Shown here: positions 1 through 12,585 of the stretch, in pieces
How positions within the stretch are numbered: the stretch's first letter is position 1
Layout: each line of letters begins with the position of its first letter
Assembly: GCA_030490835.1 (NCBI GenBank)
Contig: CM059971.1
Span: forward strand, 37,682,012 to 37,746,011
DNA: 64,000 nt
Direction: 5' to 3'
Origin: Annona cherimola
Lineage: Eukaryota; Streptophyta; Magnoliopsida; Magnoliales; Annonaceae
Position numbers and translations under genes: made by a program
Notes under the pieces: model-generated
Database searches by the model: none
Told to the model about the DNA's origin: nothing
What the model saw: only the letters and a program-made list of their open reading frames with translations

Positions 1-2900
1 CTACTAGGTTCGCCTTTTCCCCATGTTGATAAAGGCTCTAGTATAGCATTGTATCCCTGTTTTTCCACTGAAAACAAAACTATGTGAGCTGAAAGCTCAG
101 TAAGTAAACATGTATTTTTTTAAAAAATTCATTTTCAATCATATATATTTTTTTTTTACAAATACAATATCTATACTGTCTTTTATGCACAATAAACTGT
201 AATAAAAAAAAAACATCTTGGTAAATGTGCACAGATATGTCAATTTTAAATCATGCATTCGTACTGGGGGTATTGCCATCTACTTGTGCTCGCGTGCAGC
301 CGTGCTACACATTCGTGAGCTAAATCATCTCCTTTGGTAGTCCTGAGGTCGCTACCCAGGTACTACCATACTACTTTACTCCTTAGCAAACCCAAATATG
401 CAATTATGCATCATACTCATGAATTTTAATTGATGCACCACTTAAATTCACTACTAAACATGAGTTTGAAATAATAATGCTCATTTTTGAATAAACAAAT
501 TTGAAAGAAATAAATAATCACGTTTCATAGCAAATCATAATATTCACATAATATTTTCAAAGACATGCTTTGGTAAAAGTTTACTTACCTCTGAGTAGAC
601 TTTAAAACTCCTCTTTTTCCAATTTTTTTTTTAGTAGCCTCAAGTCTCTTTTCCTAATTTTCATCACAATATGTTTATTATTTCACTTTGATTTTCACAA
701 ATATTATTTAAAATTCCATTTATAACTTTCTCAAATTTTCTCATAATTTTAATCGGTCAAAATCCTATTTTCTTCTATTTATTCTTATATTAATTCACTT
801 TAAACAACTTTATTTTTTATATGTAAAATAAATTTGGACTTATACTTCTTTAGATATTTTCCTTTAATTTTTCTCATATTTTTATAATTTTAAACTCATT
901 TAAGCTTCTAAATATTGAATTTAATTTTCTTGGTATTTTTCATAATTTTCTGTAATTTTTTTCAGTTTTTTTTTGTTTTTTCTCGCCGCCGGCCGGCCGG
1001 TCGCCGGCGCCGGCGAATGGCCGCCGGTGGGCTGCTGCTGGCGGGCCGGAACAGTGGGCCAGGCTAATGGGCTGGATCCTTTGTTGGAAGTTGGGCCAGA
1101 CTGGATAGTGGGCTGGTTCTGTTTAAGTGGGCTATGCTTTTGGGCTTTCGTTTCTGTGGGCTTAAGCTTGGTTTATGGGCTTCTGACTCACTGGGCCTGT
1201 TAAGATGGGCTTAGCCCACTAGTCCAGAAGCTTATTCATTTATTTGTTTATTTTCAACGGTCCATATTTTCCAAATAAAATGGCTTATATCTCTCAATAT
1301 ACATATCTGTTTGTACTGAAATTTTAAGGGTAAGCTTATAAAATTATGTTTTATAATCTGGACGGTCCATTTTTCAAAATAACATCTCTATCATCAGTTT
1401 TAATATAAAGGGTTTAATAAAAGGTTAATATTAAATATCACTTCAAATAGCCATATAAACTAAATTTTTACAAAATTAATTCATCACATATACTGTAAAA
1501 TATCTCAAATAATGTTTGTAATGGTTCAGATTATTCGTTTTGCATCTATATTTTTCTGTAATTATTTTTTTGTGTTTTTCTCTTAAAATACATATTTACC
1601 ACTCTATATTATGTCTAAAATTGCGATATCTAAAAATCTATAAGTCTGATCAATCTAAAATTTTGCAGGCAAGCTAATCATATAATTATCTTATTATTGT
1701 ACGGTCACAATTATCTAATTATGCTCAGAAGTGTGTTTATTTCATCATATATCATTTCATACCCTTTATTTGGTACGTCTCATTTAAATAAGTAAAATTT
1801 CAACATTAAACATTTCAATAATACTTCTGTGACTAAATACTCATGCTAGAATTGTCGTGAATGGTTTAGATCTATGAAATAACTTGCGTATAACATAGAA
1901 TGAATGAGATTAACAGAGAAATGGTTCGACGCAACTTACCTTCAAAATTTTTTTTTCTTCTTCCTTCGTCTCTCTGTCTCTGCGATCTCTCTGTCTCTGC
2001 GATTTTTCTTCTTCGCGAAAACTCATTCTCGTCTGCGCCTTTTATACTAATCCATGGCTGGGGTTAATTGAACGCGCATGACCCATTAATCCCACCGTTT
2101 CCATAACGGTGCCTAATAAAACAGTTTCCATAACGGCGCCTAATAAAACAAAATAAATAAATAAATAAAATAAACGGCGCTGAATACTGCGCCGAATGAC
2201 GATGGCTATTACAAGTTACATGCACAAAAGGTAGACTAAAGAAAGTTAATAGCTTTTTAATTTTGAGGTGCTCAATTTTAGTTCTAGAAATTTTAAATTC
2301 ATTTTTATGTTTTTTTATTTCTATAATTTGAAAAAAAATGAAGTGAAAATTTGCCGAAGTTGCAATAAAAAGCAATGGATATTATTGTAAAATAGATTTG
2401 TCTGCAGACAAATTTTGCTTTTCTTTTTTATTTAAAAAAAATCCAGAATAATTTTTTACAAATTTTAATTTCTGTAATATCAAAAACACAAAAATAAGGT
2501 GAAAATTTTCACTAGTCGCAAGAAAAAATAGGGATACTGTTGTCAACAGATTCATGTAAAAGCACATAATTTTTATAAAATGTAATTTCAGAATAAAAAC
2601 ATTTAAAGTTAGAAGTCATAAAATTACAAAAAAGTTCGATTCGTCCTCTAGTCATTAGATCCAGCTTTGATCGGATTCAGACCTATAAGAAGCGTAAATC
2701 TTTCCAATTTGGGATTTTCCCCAATTTCGTTCTTCGACGCAGACTGAAATCTCTGCCCCTAAAAATGTACTTTTTTCGTTGATTGAATGCATAGGGTTGG
2801 TCGAAATCGCCTTCACTAGCTTTCATTATGCCCAAAATCAAGTAAAAAAAACAATTATTTGGATTTTAATATCTTTTCGTGTCGGGGAAAAATAGTTAGT
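1..2900 (-). mobile_element. LTR-like sequence, minus strand, cut by left window edge
   Basis: No protein-coding gene is visible. Read on the minus strand the stretch resembles the solo LTR at 60476-63987 in layout: an AT-rich U3-like part with a phrase near 2820-2900 that recalls 60760-60850, a TATA box, a short leader ending in GGTAAGT, and near 50-110 a motif (TTACTGAG, then CTCAC) that also occurs at 63586-63604. A GC-rich patch (960-1210) lies between. The similarity is patchy, so it would be a distant relative and not the same family. The right end is a guess because no clear terminal TG and target duplication was found. The rest of the element would lie left of the window, which also explains why the first YSL exons are absent. 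Confidence 0.42.
1934..2046 (-). promoter_or_regulatory. Putative LTR core promoter, leader and splice donor
   Basis: On the minus strand TATAAAAGG lies at 2046-2038, followed by about 100 bp of purine-rich leader with a repeated GCAGAGACAGAGAGATC phrase and then AAGGTAAGT at 1942-1934, a good 5' splice site. The order TATA, leader, GGTAAGT is repeated in the solo LTR at 61338-61488, which supports a real transcription start. Function is inferred. Confidence 0.45.
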
Positions 2901-4341
2901 CTAAAAATGCAGAAAAGCATGATTGATACATATTGTACTTGATTTCTTTAAGATTTGCTGCCAATTTGAGGTTCTTGGAGGGTTAGCAGCAATTTTGGAA
3001 GCAAACAAGGAGAGAAGAAGAAGAAACTAGGAAAAAAAAGCACCATCCATTTAGTGCTGGAATTCCTAATACAAGTCCCCTTTATCTTTGGCTGATACGC
3101 TTTTATCTCTATTAGCCGATATGGTTCTGTATTGGCCAATTCACTTAAAAATCATCTGAAATTAACCAAAAAATTAATGACTCGCGACAAATTCAGCAGC
3201 ATATGCAGACACAACCAACCAAAAAATTAACTAAAGTCATTTTCTCTTAATCCAACAGGGAGTATCCACTTCTAATCGTAAATCCTTCATCAAATGCTTT
3301 TTACTTTATTACTCCTTTGACCACAGTTATTTATTTATTCATCTCTTCACTTGTCTTTTCATTCCGTGAGGAATGAAAGATAGATTGCGTGTACTTCTTA
3401 CAAGAAAGGAAACTTCCACAAGAAGATTCAATGTGTGTGTGTGTGTGTGTGTGCATATTAAATTGTCAATCAAACCAACTTTGATGATATGCCCATATGT
3501 CATGCTTGGAAAAAAAGCATGAAAAAGCATGCTTGGTGCACACCACACCCCTTTAAGAGTGTGAACGTGTGATGCAGTCCCTGTATTAAAACGCCTGACC
3601 CATACCTAGGTGTGCCTTTTAACAACTATGTTCCATGCGGTAGTTGCCCAAGACTAATGACAAAACTGAAGGGACAAACGTGTGAGGCAAACAAGTAAGC
3701 ATTAAACATGCATGGTAAGAAAATGGTAAAGGAAGTGAAGCCTTCCATTGGCGTGGGTTACCAATTGATGGATCTTCCTTGAAGTTGCTAATGCATTTTT
3801 CCATTGAATAATCCAAATCTAACCCGGAGGACTAGGTTGTTACACCAACTGGGGACCAAGAGAAATGAGTTATGTGACCTCAGTCAAGGAAGCTCTAGAG
3901 ATTGCAAGAAAGGCTGCACAAGTTGTATTAGGGGTGCAGTGTAACTATTGGTAGGAGTTTTTGCTGACTAGGTTGAAAAGGTTGGGTTTGTTAGGAGCAG
4001 GGAAAAGGGGCAGCTTGCCTGCTAGGGGGAAAGTGGTTTTAGAAGAGAATATTTTGTATGACGAGACGGGATTGAAAAGGAGGAAGTTAAGATGAATAAA
4101 GGACATGCAACATTTTTACCCACAACCTTATATACACTGATGCCAGAGTGTAGTCTTCAGACGTGTATTCTCTTCCCCCCTCCATTTTCTAGAACATGAT
4201 TTGAGAAAAAGAAGGGGAATTTAAAGGCTTCCAACATGATATCACGCATGGGTTGTATACATTAAGTAATTATTAGCTGAAAAATTCATTCAATCAACTC
4301 AATTCCTGTGTCCTTACATTGTCCTTGTGGTTATTTTGCAG
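2901..4341. other. Non-coding stretch, probably YSL intron
   Basis: No gene or upstream YSL exon was found. It contains a (TG)11 microsatellite (3432-3453) and ends with a pyrimidine-rich tract and TTTTGCAG directly before the first visible YSL exon. Confidence 0.5.
3432..3453. repeat. (TG)11 microsatellite
   Basis: Eleven uninterrupted TG dinucleotides, read directly. Confidence 0.9.
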
Positions 4342-4531
4342 TTTTTACTTTGACTTTAGTCCAACTTACATTGGATGTGGTCTTATCTGCCCGCACATTG
4401 TGAACTGCTCAGTTCTTCTTGGGGCAATTATATCATGGGGCTTCCTTTGGCCTTTCATCAGCAAACATGCTGGTGATTGGTACCCCGACAACCTTGGCAG
4501 CAATGATTTCAAAGGTCTCTATGGATACAAG
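4342..4531 (+). CDS. YSL metal-nicotianamine transporter, first visible exon
   Basis: Internal exon of a Yellow Stripe-Like transporter of the oligopeptide transporter (OPT) family, which moves Fe, Cu or Zn bound to nicotianamine across membranes. The frame begins FYFDFSPTYIGCGLICPHIVN, runs through a hydrophobic helix with GAIISWGFLWPFIS, and continues GDWYPDNLGSNDFKGLYGYK; the phrases FYFDFS-TY-G-G-IC-H and GDWY are typical of the family. The exon follows TTTTGCAG and ends AAG|GTATGT; it starts on the third base of a codon and ends in phase 0, matching the next exon. The N-terminal third to half of the roughly 670-residue protein must be encoded left of the window. No stop or frameshift is seen. 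Confidence 0.88.
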
Positions 4532-5081
4532 GTATGTTACAGCTATTTGTAATTTTGCAGAAACTACAAAAGTATCATTGATTTCAATTTTGTTTAGAAT
4601 TTTGTAGTGGTTTTACTTCAATGCATATTTTCTTTCACTCAAAAATGAGAACCAAAGAACATATGTTATCAACAAACCTACTATGAAAATTTGCAATGGA
4701 TGGACTGATTAATTGCGTATTACAAGAAATATTGTTGGATTTTTTGTGACGCATTAGAGTTTTCTCATGCCTTTAATTTTTTGTTGGATTGTTGTTTGGC
4801 ATTTATCATATTGGAAAATCTGGCAGTTTTCATTATCCATATTATTTTAATATCAAACGATTGAAATACCATGTGACCAGCATTGACAGTGAAATTTGTC
4901 TGCAATTCTGATTTCAACTTGATGCGTTGTCATCCTTTACCATGCTAAGTATGATTAGTGAGTGCACAGAACCCTCATTAGTGTCATGTAATAATATATT
5001 GACAAATCATTTTCATCAAAATTTTTTTTTTGAATGGTTGTCTTTTCAATGTATGTGGTGTTGTGGGAGTATTTCATTTGA

Positions 5082-5426
5082 GGGGTGTGATCCCGTGCTG
5101 CAGCCCAATATATTGCGCTATAGACGAGCTGCTCAAAATTTATTATGGTTTTTCCCTACATATGTGCGGGCCCACTTAGATAAGTTCTCATATCAAATTT
5201 TATATTTTTTTGATTTTCCTACATATTTCTTTTGAATTTTGAAAATAAAAAACTGTGCAATTTTTTATTTTTAAAATTCAAAAGAAATATATAGAAAAAT
5301 AAAAAATGCAAAATTCGATGTGAGAACTTAGATAAGTAGGGCTTGCACATATGTGAGAAACAAAAAACATTTTTGGGTAGCCCGTATGTCATGCGATGTA
5401 TGGGTTGCTGCATGACATCACACCGC
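5082..5426. mobile_element. Foldback MITE, Mutator type, 9-bp TSD
   Basis: The element folds on itself over almost its whole 345 bp: the left end GGGGTGTGATCCCGTGCTGC mirrors the right end GACATCACACCGC, and further in CACTTAGATAAGTTCTC mirrors GAGAACTTAGATAAGTAGGG. The flanks are the identical nonamer TTCATTTGA at 5073-5081 and 5427-5435. Long terminal inverted repeats with a 9-bp duplication point to a non-autonomous Mutator-like element. It codes for nothing and sits in a YSL intron. Confidence 0.8.
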
Positions 5427-6482
5427 TTCATTTGACACTTTACCCTTGTAAAACGTTAATGATTGTTGTTTTTTTTTTTTTTCCTGGGATGGAAAAGGTT
5501 ATTGGATTTTAAAATGGTGAGTGAGGCACAAAGTTGAATATGGAGGAAAGCCTTGGTCATGGTGTTCATGAGGTTTTGAAAGGGGGAAAGGGATGGGGAA
5601 AGAGATGGCATTTGCCTATGAAAACTAGCACACGAAGGGTGGCAGCACTATCTTAAGAAAGTTTATGAAAGGACCTAACAATTTCATAAAACGTCCACCC
5701 TTTTCATTTGACAATTTTGTGATGCCACATGTAATTTCTCATTGGATTTAAATTCCTCTTTCCCTACGTTCTCTAGATACTTCTTGTTTGCTATAAGCTT
5801 CAGTAGTGAATATCATTGGAGGATTTTCAATAAGCTTTAGCTTGATTTTAACTCTCCCTTTAGCTTTCTTGAGGTAGTTTGACCTAGTTTTCACAGTTTT
5901 GATTGGACTGAAAATTTGCTGGCTTGAATGAGAAAATTTTCCACTTTAACAGAAATAATCACTAATATCACCAAACTATTTTGCTAAAATTTAAAAGAAA
6001 ACATTTTAAGCAGAAAGAAATAAAAAATAAATTGAAATTTGTTTACCATTAAAAGATTTATTGAAAATACTAAAAATAAAGTTTGTGTTCCTAAAAGCTT
6101 TTAATGCATGAAAGTAGTCTTGCATTTTATGCATTCAAAATAAGTAAAATACAAAAAAAAAAGGAAAAGTGGAAATCCATGTAGATGTTAGCAGAATTTT
6201 TGCAAAAAAATTACTAAAATAATATATTAGGGACATATTTGATTACTTCCGAGCAGGATTCCAACTTCGTAAAAAATTGTATTGATTGAAATCATAAAAT
6301 ACAAAAAATAGAAAAATACAGATTTTTTTATTATAAAATGTGAAAATAATGTCTTTATGATTATTAAATTATAAATCCCATCTACTTTTCAGGTATTAAG
6401 AGATGCATTCATTCCTTTTGCTATTCTAGAGAACAAATTACTTGCTTCTTAATAGGCAATATGTTATTGAACTGTTTGGATT

Positions 6483-6790
6483 TCTTTTTTTTTTTTTTTT
6501 TTTTTCCTTTGATTGGTATGCATGCAAAGTGACAACTTGATATTACAATGAGGCACATTCACAGCTGTCACACACATGGAGGAACTTTTCTAAAATACCT
6601 CCACACTTAGGGAGGAAATCTTAAAACCTCCACAATCAGGGAGAAAATTGTAAAACCCCATTTTGGGGGACTTTTTGCGAAAAAACCCATTCCCACCAGA
6701 GGGAGATAGATGGGACTCGAACCCTTGACATAATCTAAGGAGCCCAACGCCCTGCCACCTCCACTAGCCGCAGGTGGTACCTGCTTGTTT
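6483..6790 (-). mobile_element. Probable tRNA-derived SINE
   Basis: On the minus strand a perfect RNA polymerase III box B (GGTTCGAGTCC, 6723-6713) follows a box A-like CTAGTGG (6767-6761) at tRNA-like spacing. About 200 bp further along the element ends in an A tract, visible as 21 T at 6485-6505 on the plus strand. Head, pol III boxes and A tail in this order are what a tRNA-derived SINE shows. I could not define a convincing target duplication, so both ends are approximate. Confidence 0.55.
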
Positions 6791-9154
6791 GACTTTCTTA
6801 ACGTGTCTTTAAGAGATTCTAAATACACGGTTATATTTATTTATCTTATACACAATTCTAGAGTTCTCTATATACATCTATCTTGATGTGTGTTAAGTCA
6901 CCCTGCACAGTGACCACACTGAGGATTCATGAGTTCATGAGTGCAGATTGAGAGAGCTGCTGGTAAACGAATCTACAAGTTTTTTTGTTTTTTTTTTTTC
7001 CTGATGCTTCTACTATCCAAAATCTCGACTGAAATTGGTATTTGGTAGTCATTTTCTTCCTCCTGAATGTTTTGTAACTCCCATCGAAAATGAATTTTGG
7101 AACCTCCCTAGTGCATTTTGAAGCACTGACCTCTGCCCCCACCCACCAATCCAGCCACCCTTCCTACCCTACAACAACAACAACAAAAAGTTCAGTTTTA
7201 GAGGAAGATCTTAGCACCTATCTTTCAAACCTGCCCGTAAAACTACAAAACGTTGTTTGGAAGCTTTGGAAGTGTTGCATTTTGTTTTAGGAAATGTTGG
7301 AAAGGAATCTGTGAGTTTCTCCATATGTTTCATTTTCTTCCAAAATTTTTCCTATTTTTGTTGCAAAATCTTGATAGTATCAGCAAGTTTTGACATCTTC
7401 TCATGACAACTTTTGTCTAAGCTAGGAGGTAACCTGGTTTCAAAGGCAAGAACCTTCCACTTGTCTGCTAAAAGATAAATTTGAAATTGCTAACATGGCC
7501 CCCATTCCTTTTTTTAGGAAAAAAAAGGATCCTTAAATCAAAGAAAATATATAAATTTCCGAGTTATCAATGCAAATACAACAGCGTGCTGCTTTAGGCC
7601 TTGATTTTGCAGGACCTCTTTGTCAAAGCAATCATGATGAACCAAACTGATTTCTCCTCCCATAGTTACACTTCTGTGAGATTTGTAATAGTCTTCTTGT
7701 GTTTTGGCAAGTGATAAAGTGCATTAAGAGAGTTTTACTTAATTTGTCGAGTAAATTGGTTGAGCTTGGGGTTCGCTTATGACAGTAATTTTGGTTAATA
7801 TGGTTCAACCTGACCCGATTTATTTATAGGGTTGGTTTGGATTAAGGGTCAGGTAACCTGATTTCAGCTTGGCCCAATTTGAAATTAATATAGAACTTAT
7901 TCTCTTTGGTGATTAAGATTGGATCTGATGTCTAAGAATATTGAAAATAAGTAATTGTACTGTGATTGTAAATAGAATAATATCAATGCGTGATTACAAA
8001 TCTTGACAATTTGAGTGTGAATTCTGTTTAAAAATATACAAATTATGAATCTTGTGGTCTAATCCTATTTACTTAAATTTTGTTACTGAAATTTAAAATT
8101 TGAATATATTTAGTACAAAACAAATTTAAAATAATAAATTAAGAGAATTCAATATATGAACAAACTTCATCCATTACTCTATATTCAAGCTGAAACCAAC
8201 CTGACATTTTGGGTGTTGGGTTTAGTTTTGGCAAATAAGGTTAGGGTTAGATTGACCGCGATGGTCAACTTGACCCAATTTACACCCCTACCTGAGGCTC
8301 GGGAAGCTAAGGATGTTGAACTATTTTAGGGTTGGCTAGATTGCTGGATTATGGGGACTATTTATTGCTTGGTTTTGGACTCGTTTTGAGAATTTAATAC
8401 GTGAAAACAGTTAAGCTTTCAAATTGCCGCTTCCGCTTCCGAATACTAATGCTACTGGAAAAGTCAATTACGTAGGCCAATGCAGTTATGCTGACATGTT
8501 GACTTGACATTAATGCCAGAGAAATGATGATTGTTCAACTCAGTCAATTATGTAGGCTGAGTGATTTATATGGAAAATCTCCCAAGCTAAAGCTAAATGT
8601 ATAAGTAATGGAATAAAGATGATCAAGATTTGTGTCACTATTGGGGCTTTGAGATTGCAAAGATTTTCCCTCCAGGAGATTATCGTTCACTTTACAATGG
8701 AGAGCTTCCGTATTGAATGGTTCTCATGTTGGTTACGTTGTTGCCAATGATCCACTCTTGGGCCTTTACTTCTTAGAGGTAGTGGCAGTCTGGGCTGTTA
8801 ATTTCGTTGGCTTAGTCAGTGTGCATATCTGGTGATTTGTTGTTCAGCATAGCCATTAGTGGAGATATTTGGGTGTCGGTTTCTGCTTCATCTGTCAACT
8901 GATCCAAATGGTCGTCAGGCAATTTACTATTTGTACAGCTGTATCAATCACTTTGAATTGCTTCATGTTACATGTTCTGAAGTTCCATTGATGGTTGAGA
9001 TGAGATTGACATGTATGGATTAGAGAGTTTTTTGATTGGGATCTTATTCAAACATTATGACCTTAGTTTTATATATTACTTTTGTTTTATGCCTTGTGTT
9101 TGATATCATGAATCATCCACATCATCAATTTGAATGATGTCAATCTATCCACAG

Positions 9155-9290
9155 GTTTTTGTCGCAATCTCTCTTATCCTTGGCGATGGTCTCTACAATT
9201 TGATCAAAATAATAGCAGTAAGTGTCAAGGAAATATGCAATAAGCGTTCTAACCATAATGTAAACCTTCCTCTGCTCAGTGAATCTCAAG
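9155..9290 (+). CDS. YSL metal-nicotianamine transporter, second visible exon
   Basis: Continues in phase from the previous exon with VFVAISLILGDGLYNLIKI and ends with the polar loop KRSNHNVNLPLLSESQ. The motif ILGDGLYN in a membrane helix is a YSL hallmark. The acceptor is ATCCACAG|GTTTTT and the donor CAAG|GTGTGT. The exon ends in phase 1; its last G joins AT of the next exon to form an Asp codon. The preceding intron is 4.6 kb and carries a MITE and a SINE. Confidence 0.88.
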
Positions 9291-11035
9291 GTGTGTTCAT
9301 CTTTTTTCTGGACCGAAAGTTCAAATGCTTTCATATTTTTAACTAGTGGTCGTGTTTTTCAAATGCTATGTTAACTTGATCTTCTCTTTTTGCGCTTTAC
9401 ATTGATGAGGATTAAAATGTGCAATCATCTTCGTTTAATCGTGCCTTTCTGTGGTTTTACACTTACAAAAATGAAATTCAGTTGTTGATGTCAAACTAAG
9501 CAAGCATAAAACGCAAGCTGCTATGAATATCATTCTTCCCAGTTCTGAGAACCCATCGCGACGTTGTAGAAGAACACTTGCACACTTGCTACCACATCCA
9601 AGCATGTGTTATCCAGTGCAAACCACTCCATATTTGTCATTGCTATGAAAGGAATGAGAGTGAAGGGGAAGAAAGGCAACAGGAAAAACTTGTCCCATAT
9701 CTAAGCATAGTTTAAAGATTTCCGGTTCAATGGAATAGGTTACACTGAAATATTTTGGCGAAAACTCTTCATTTGGGTTCATCTACCCATCATTATATTT
9801 AATATCATTTGTTTAATTATATAAAAAATGATTTGGTTCAGCGTCTTTTTTAAACAGATTATAAGAGATTATGCAAAGGAAAAGCTTTAACCATTGTTGT
9901 TTGAAGGGCCGACTCAATGTAATAAATTTGTTTGATTGTTTATATTAATTTAAAAGCTTTCAATTAAACATCTATACCTCTAGAAACTTGTTTTTAATAC
10001 CTTCTAAAATACACACACACACATACACACTAGGTATGGTTTACACATGTTGAAACAAGAAACATTATTTGACATAGGCAGATACAAACCCTGATTTTGG
10101 TATGATTATGACTGTATGCTGGCTTTTTAAGTGCTTGATATAGCATCCCATATTGATGCAGAACCATGTACCCAAGAAAAGCTTCTTCCTTTTTTTTTGT
10201 GCAATCAACGGTTCTGTTTTCCTAAATTATAAAAAATTCTCACTTTGCAAAACCTATTAGTAACTAAATTTTTAGAATTTACAATATTTTCCCTTCGAAT
10301 TACTTATATTATTCTCCATTTCTCTATGCTTTTATGAAATAATCCTTGAATTTCTGAAAATTACAAAAAGGGAAAGATGCAAAGTTTATGAAAAAATGCA
10401 TAATGACTGCAATGTTTTGGCAATAGCTACACTTTTGACCTGAAAGATTGCTTTAGGTCACAAAGTAGCAGTTTTAAAAACTTGCAAAACAGACGTTTTG
10501 AAAATTACTAAATAGTTCCTTTTTGGAGATTACAGGCAGGGTGCTAGTTTTCTGAAATCATGAAAAGTCTCCAATTTCCACCAAAAAAAAAAAGGAAAGA
10601 AAAAAGAAACAGTTTTCAGAAGAATCAGAAAATCTCATTGAGCACAACTCTTGAGTCCTTTTCAGACATAGGTAAATGAGGTTTTATATTCTTCTGTGGT
10701 GCTTTCCATGGAGATAGTGTAATTACTATTGGTCAGCCTATTCGTCTAACTGTTATTAAGATTGTAATTGTTCAAAAAGCTAAATTCATGCTAGGGAACT
10801 CCCATATTACACTGATTTACTAGACATACAAACTTTCTACACTTGCAGTATGAATGATGAAGTCTCATTTTAGAGTTCCTGAATCAAGCAATAAATTGAG
10901 CAAATTATGATGTAGATTTTTGCAATATCATATCATTCACAATTGAGTAAAATTGCAGGAAACCTTGGAATGAAAAATAACTTAGAGGTAGCATGGATGA
11001 TAACAACAAAATAGAAAAGGTTAATGCGTGTGCGC

Positions 11036-11067
<32 letters not shown>

Positions 11068-11650
11068 GAGAGTTGGCAATTGAAATTATTGAGATTGATG
11101 AGGCTTTGACAGGGATTGTTTCAAAAAATGAAACATCAAATTAAAGGATGTACTTGTTTTTAATGGGATATATACAGGGTGGGGGACATGTCCACATTCT
11201 GAGGACCATTTTTTCTTTTTCTTTTTTCTGTACGATACCAGAATGGCAAGGAAAAGGATATTAATTATGAACAAGTAGGCTGTGGCTACCAGCACAATAT
11301 GCAGTCCATGGGGGTAGCTGCTTGTCTAGCAACAGAAATATGATGGCCTTGAATGTGCATATGGACTGCATCATGCCCCGCTCAATACACTGCTTGTTGT
11401 TCCAGTTGAACACTGGTTCCATATGCATTGCATCTGTGTCACTGTGGTCTACCTGATGAGTTAATTGCTACAGCATTATGATGTCGGATCCTGCTCCTAA
11501 ATTCCTCTCATATGTACCACATTAGCTTCTATTTTACTTCCAAATGAGACTTGTGAGACTATGATTTATTATTATTTTTATAGCCAATTGCATATTTTCT
11601 TGTCAGTAGTGCCACATTTCGTTGATTATTCTAAATATGAATTGTGACAG
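9291..11650. other. YSL intron, 2.4 kb
   Basis: Intron between GTGTGT and TGTGACAG. It contains a short (CA)n run near 10010-10030 and a (GA)n run at about 11040-11072. No gene was recognised. Confidence 0.75.
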
Positions 11651-12585
11651 ATGGTGAGGGTTCAAAAGTAGTGATGGAAGTAAACAGACGAAATGAGATA
11701 TTCTTCAAAGACAACATTCCAACATGGTTTGGGGTTTCTGGGTACATTGTCCTGGCTGCTATATCCACATCAACAATACCCTTGATGTTCCCACCACTGA
11801 AATGGTATCTGGTTCTCATATCATACATCATTGCACCTGCACTTGCTTTCTGTAATTCTTATGGCTGTGGACTTACTGACTGGAACTTGGCTAGCACGTA
11901 TGGGAAAATTGGTCTTTTTATCTTTTCTTCATTGGTGGGTGGAAACGGTGGTGTCCTTGCTGGCTTAGCGGCTTGTGGGGTGATGATGTCAATTGTCTCC
12001 ACTGCAGCTGATCTCATGCAAGATTTCAAGACAGGCTATCTGACTCTTTCGTCAGCCATGTCCATGTTTTTGAGCCAGTTAGTAGGAACTGCAATGGGTT
12101 GTGTCATTGCACCACTAACCTTCTGGTTATTTTGGACGGCTTTTGATGTGGGTTCTCCTGATGGGCCTTACAAAGCTCCTTATGCAGTTATATTCAGAGA
12201 GATGGCCATTCTTGGCGTGGAAGGATTCTCTGCTCTGCCTAAGCATTGCCTCGAGATGTGCATTGTGTGTTTTGTATCAGCTTTGATTGTAAACCTGCTG
12301 AGGGATGTTACGCCAAAGAAGATCTCGATGTTCATTCCTATACCCATGGCGATGGCCATCCCATTCTACATTGGAGCATATTTTGCAATTGACATGTTTG
12401 TGGGGACTGTGATTTTGTTTGTCTGGGAGCGCATCAATCGGAAGGAATCAGAGGAGTATGCAGGGGCAGTTGCATCTGGTTTGATATGCGGAGATGGTAT
12501 TTGGACAATACCATCAGCAGTGCTCTCAATTTTCAAGATCAATCCTCCAATTTGCATGTACTTTGGGCCTTCATCCACTAGCTAG
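11651..12585 (+). CDS. YSL metal-nicotianamine transporter, last exon
   Basis: Encodes about 312 C-terminal residues of the transporter, from [11 protein letters not shown] to the TAG at 12583. A short cytosolic loop ([10 protein letters not shown]) is followed by five to seven hydrophobic helices. Family-diagnostic phrases are [75 protein letters not shown] and [12 protein letters not shown]. The ending [11 protein letters not shown] resembles what I recall of Arabidopsis YSL4 and YSL6, the vacuolar or internal-membrane metal exporters, rather than the plasma-membrane YSL1-3 group; this subgroup call is from memory. The acceptor is TTGTGACAG. The reading frame is intact, so the gene may be functional if its 5' exons exist outside the window. 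Confidence 0.9.

Larger units (their letters stand above)
4532..9154. other. YSL intron, 4.6 kb, with transposon insertions
   Basis: Flanked by GTATGT and a CAG acceptor. It holds a foldback MITE and a probable minus-strand SINE, both listed separately. No other gene was recognised in the remaining AT-rich sequence. Confidence 0.8.

Noticed and set aside
973..1203. Small GC-rich ORF
   Set aside because: Low-complexity sequence inside an LTR-like region, without a recognisable domain or conserved start.
3841..4341. A missing upstream YSL exon
   Set aside because: No frame gives the expected conserved text ahead of FYFDFS, and stops are frequent.
6713..6770. A tRNA gene on the minus strand
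   Set aside because: Box B is good, but no acceptor-stem pairing was seen and an A tail follows downstream; a SINE fits better.
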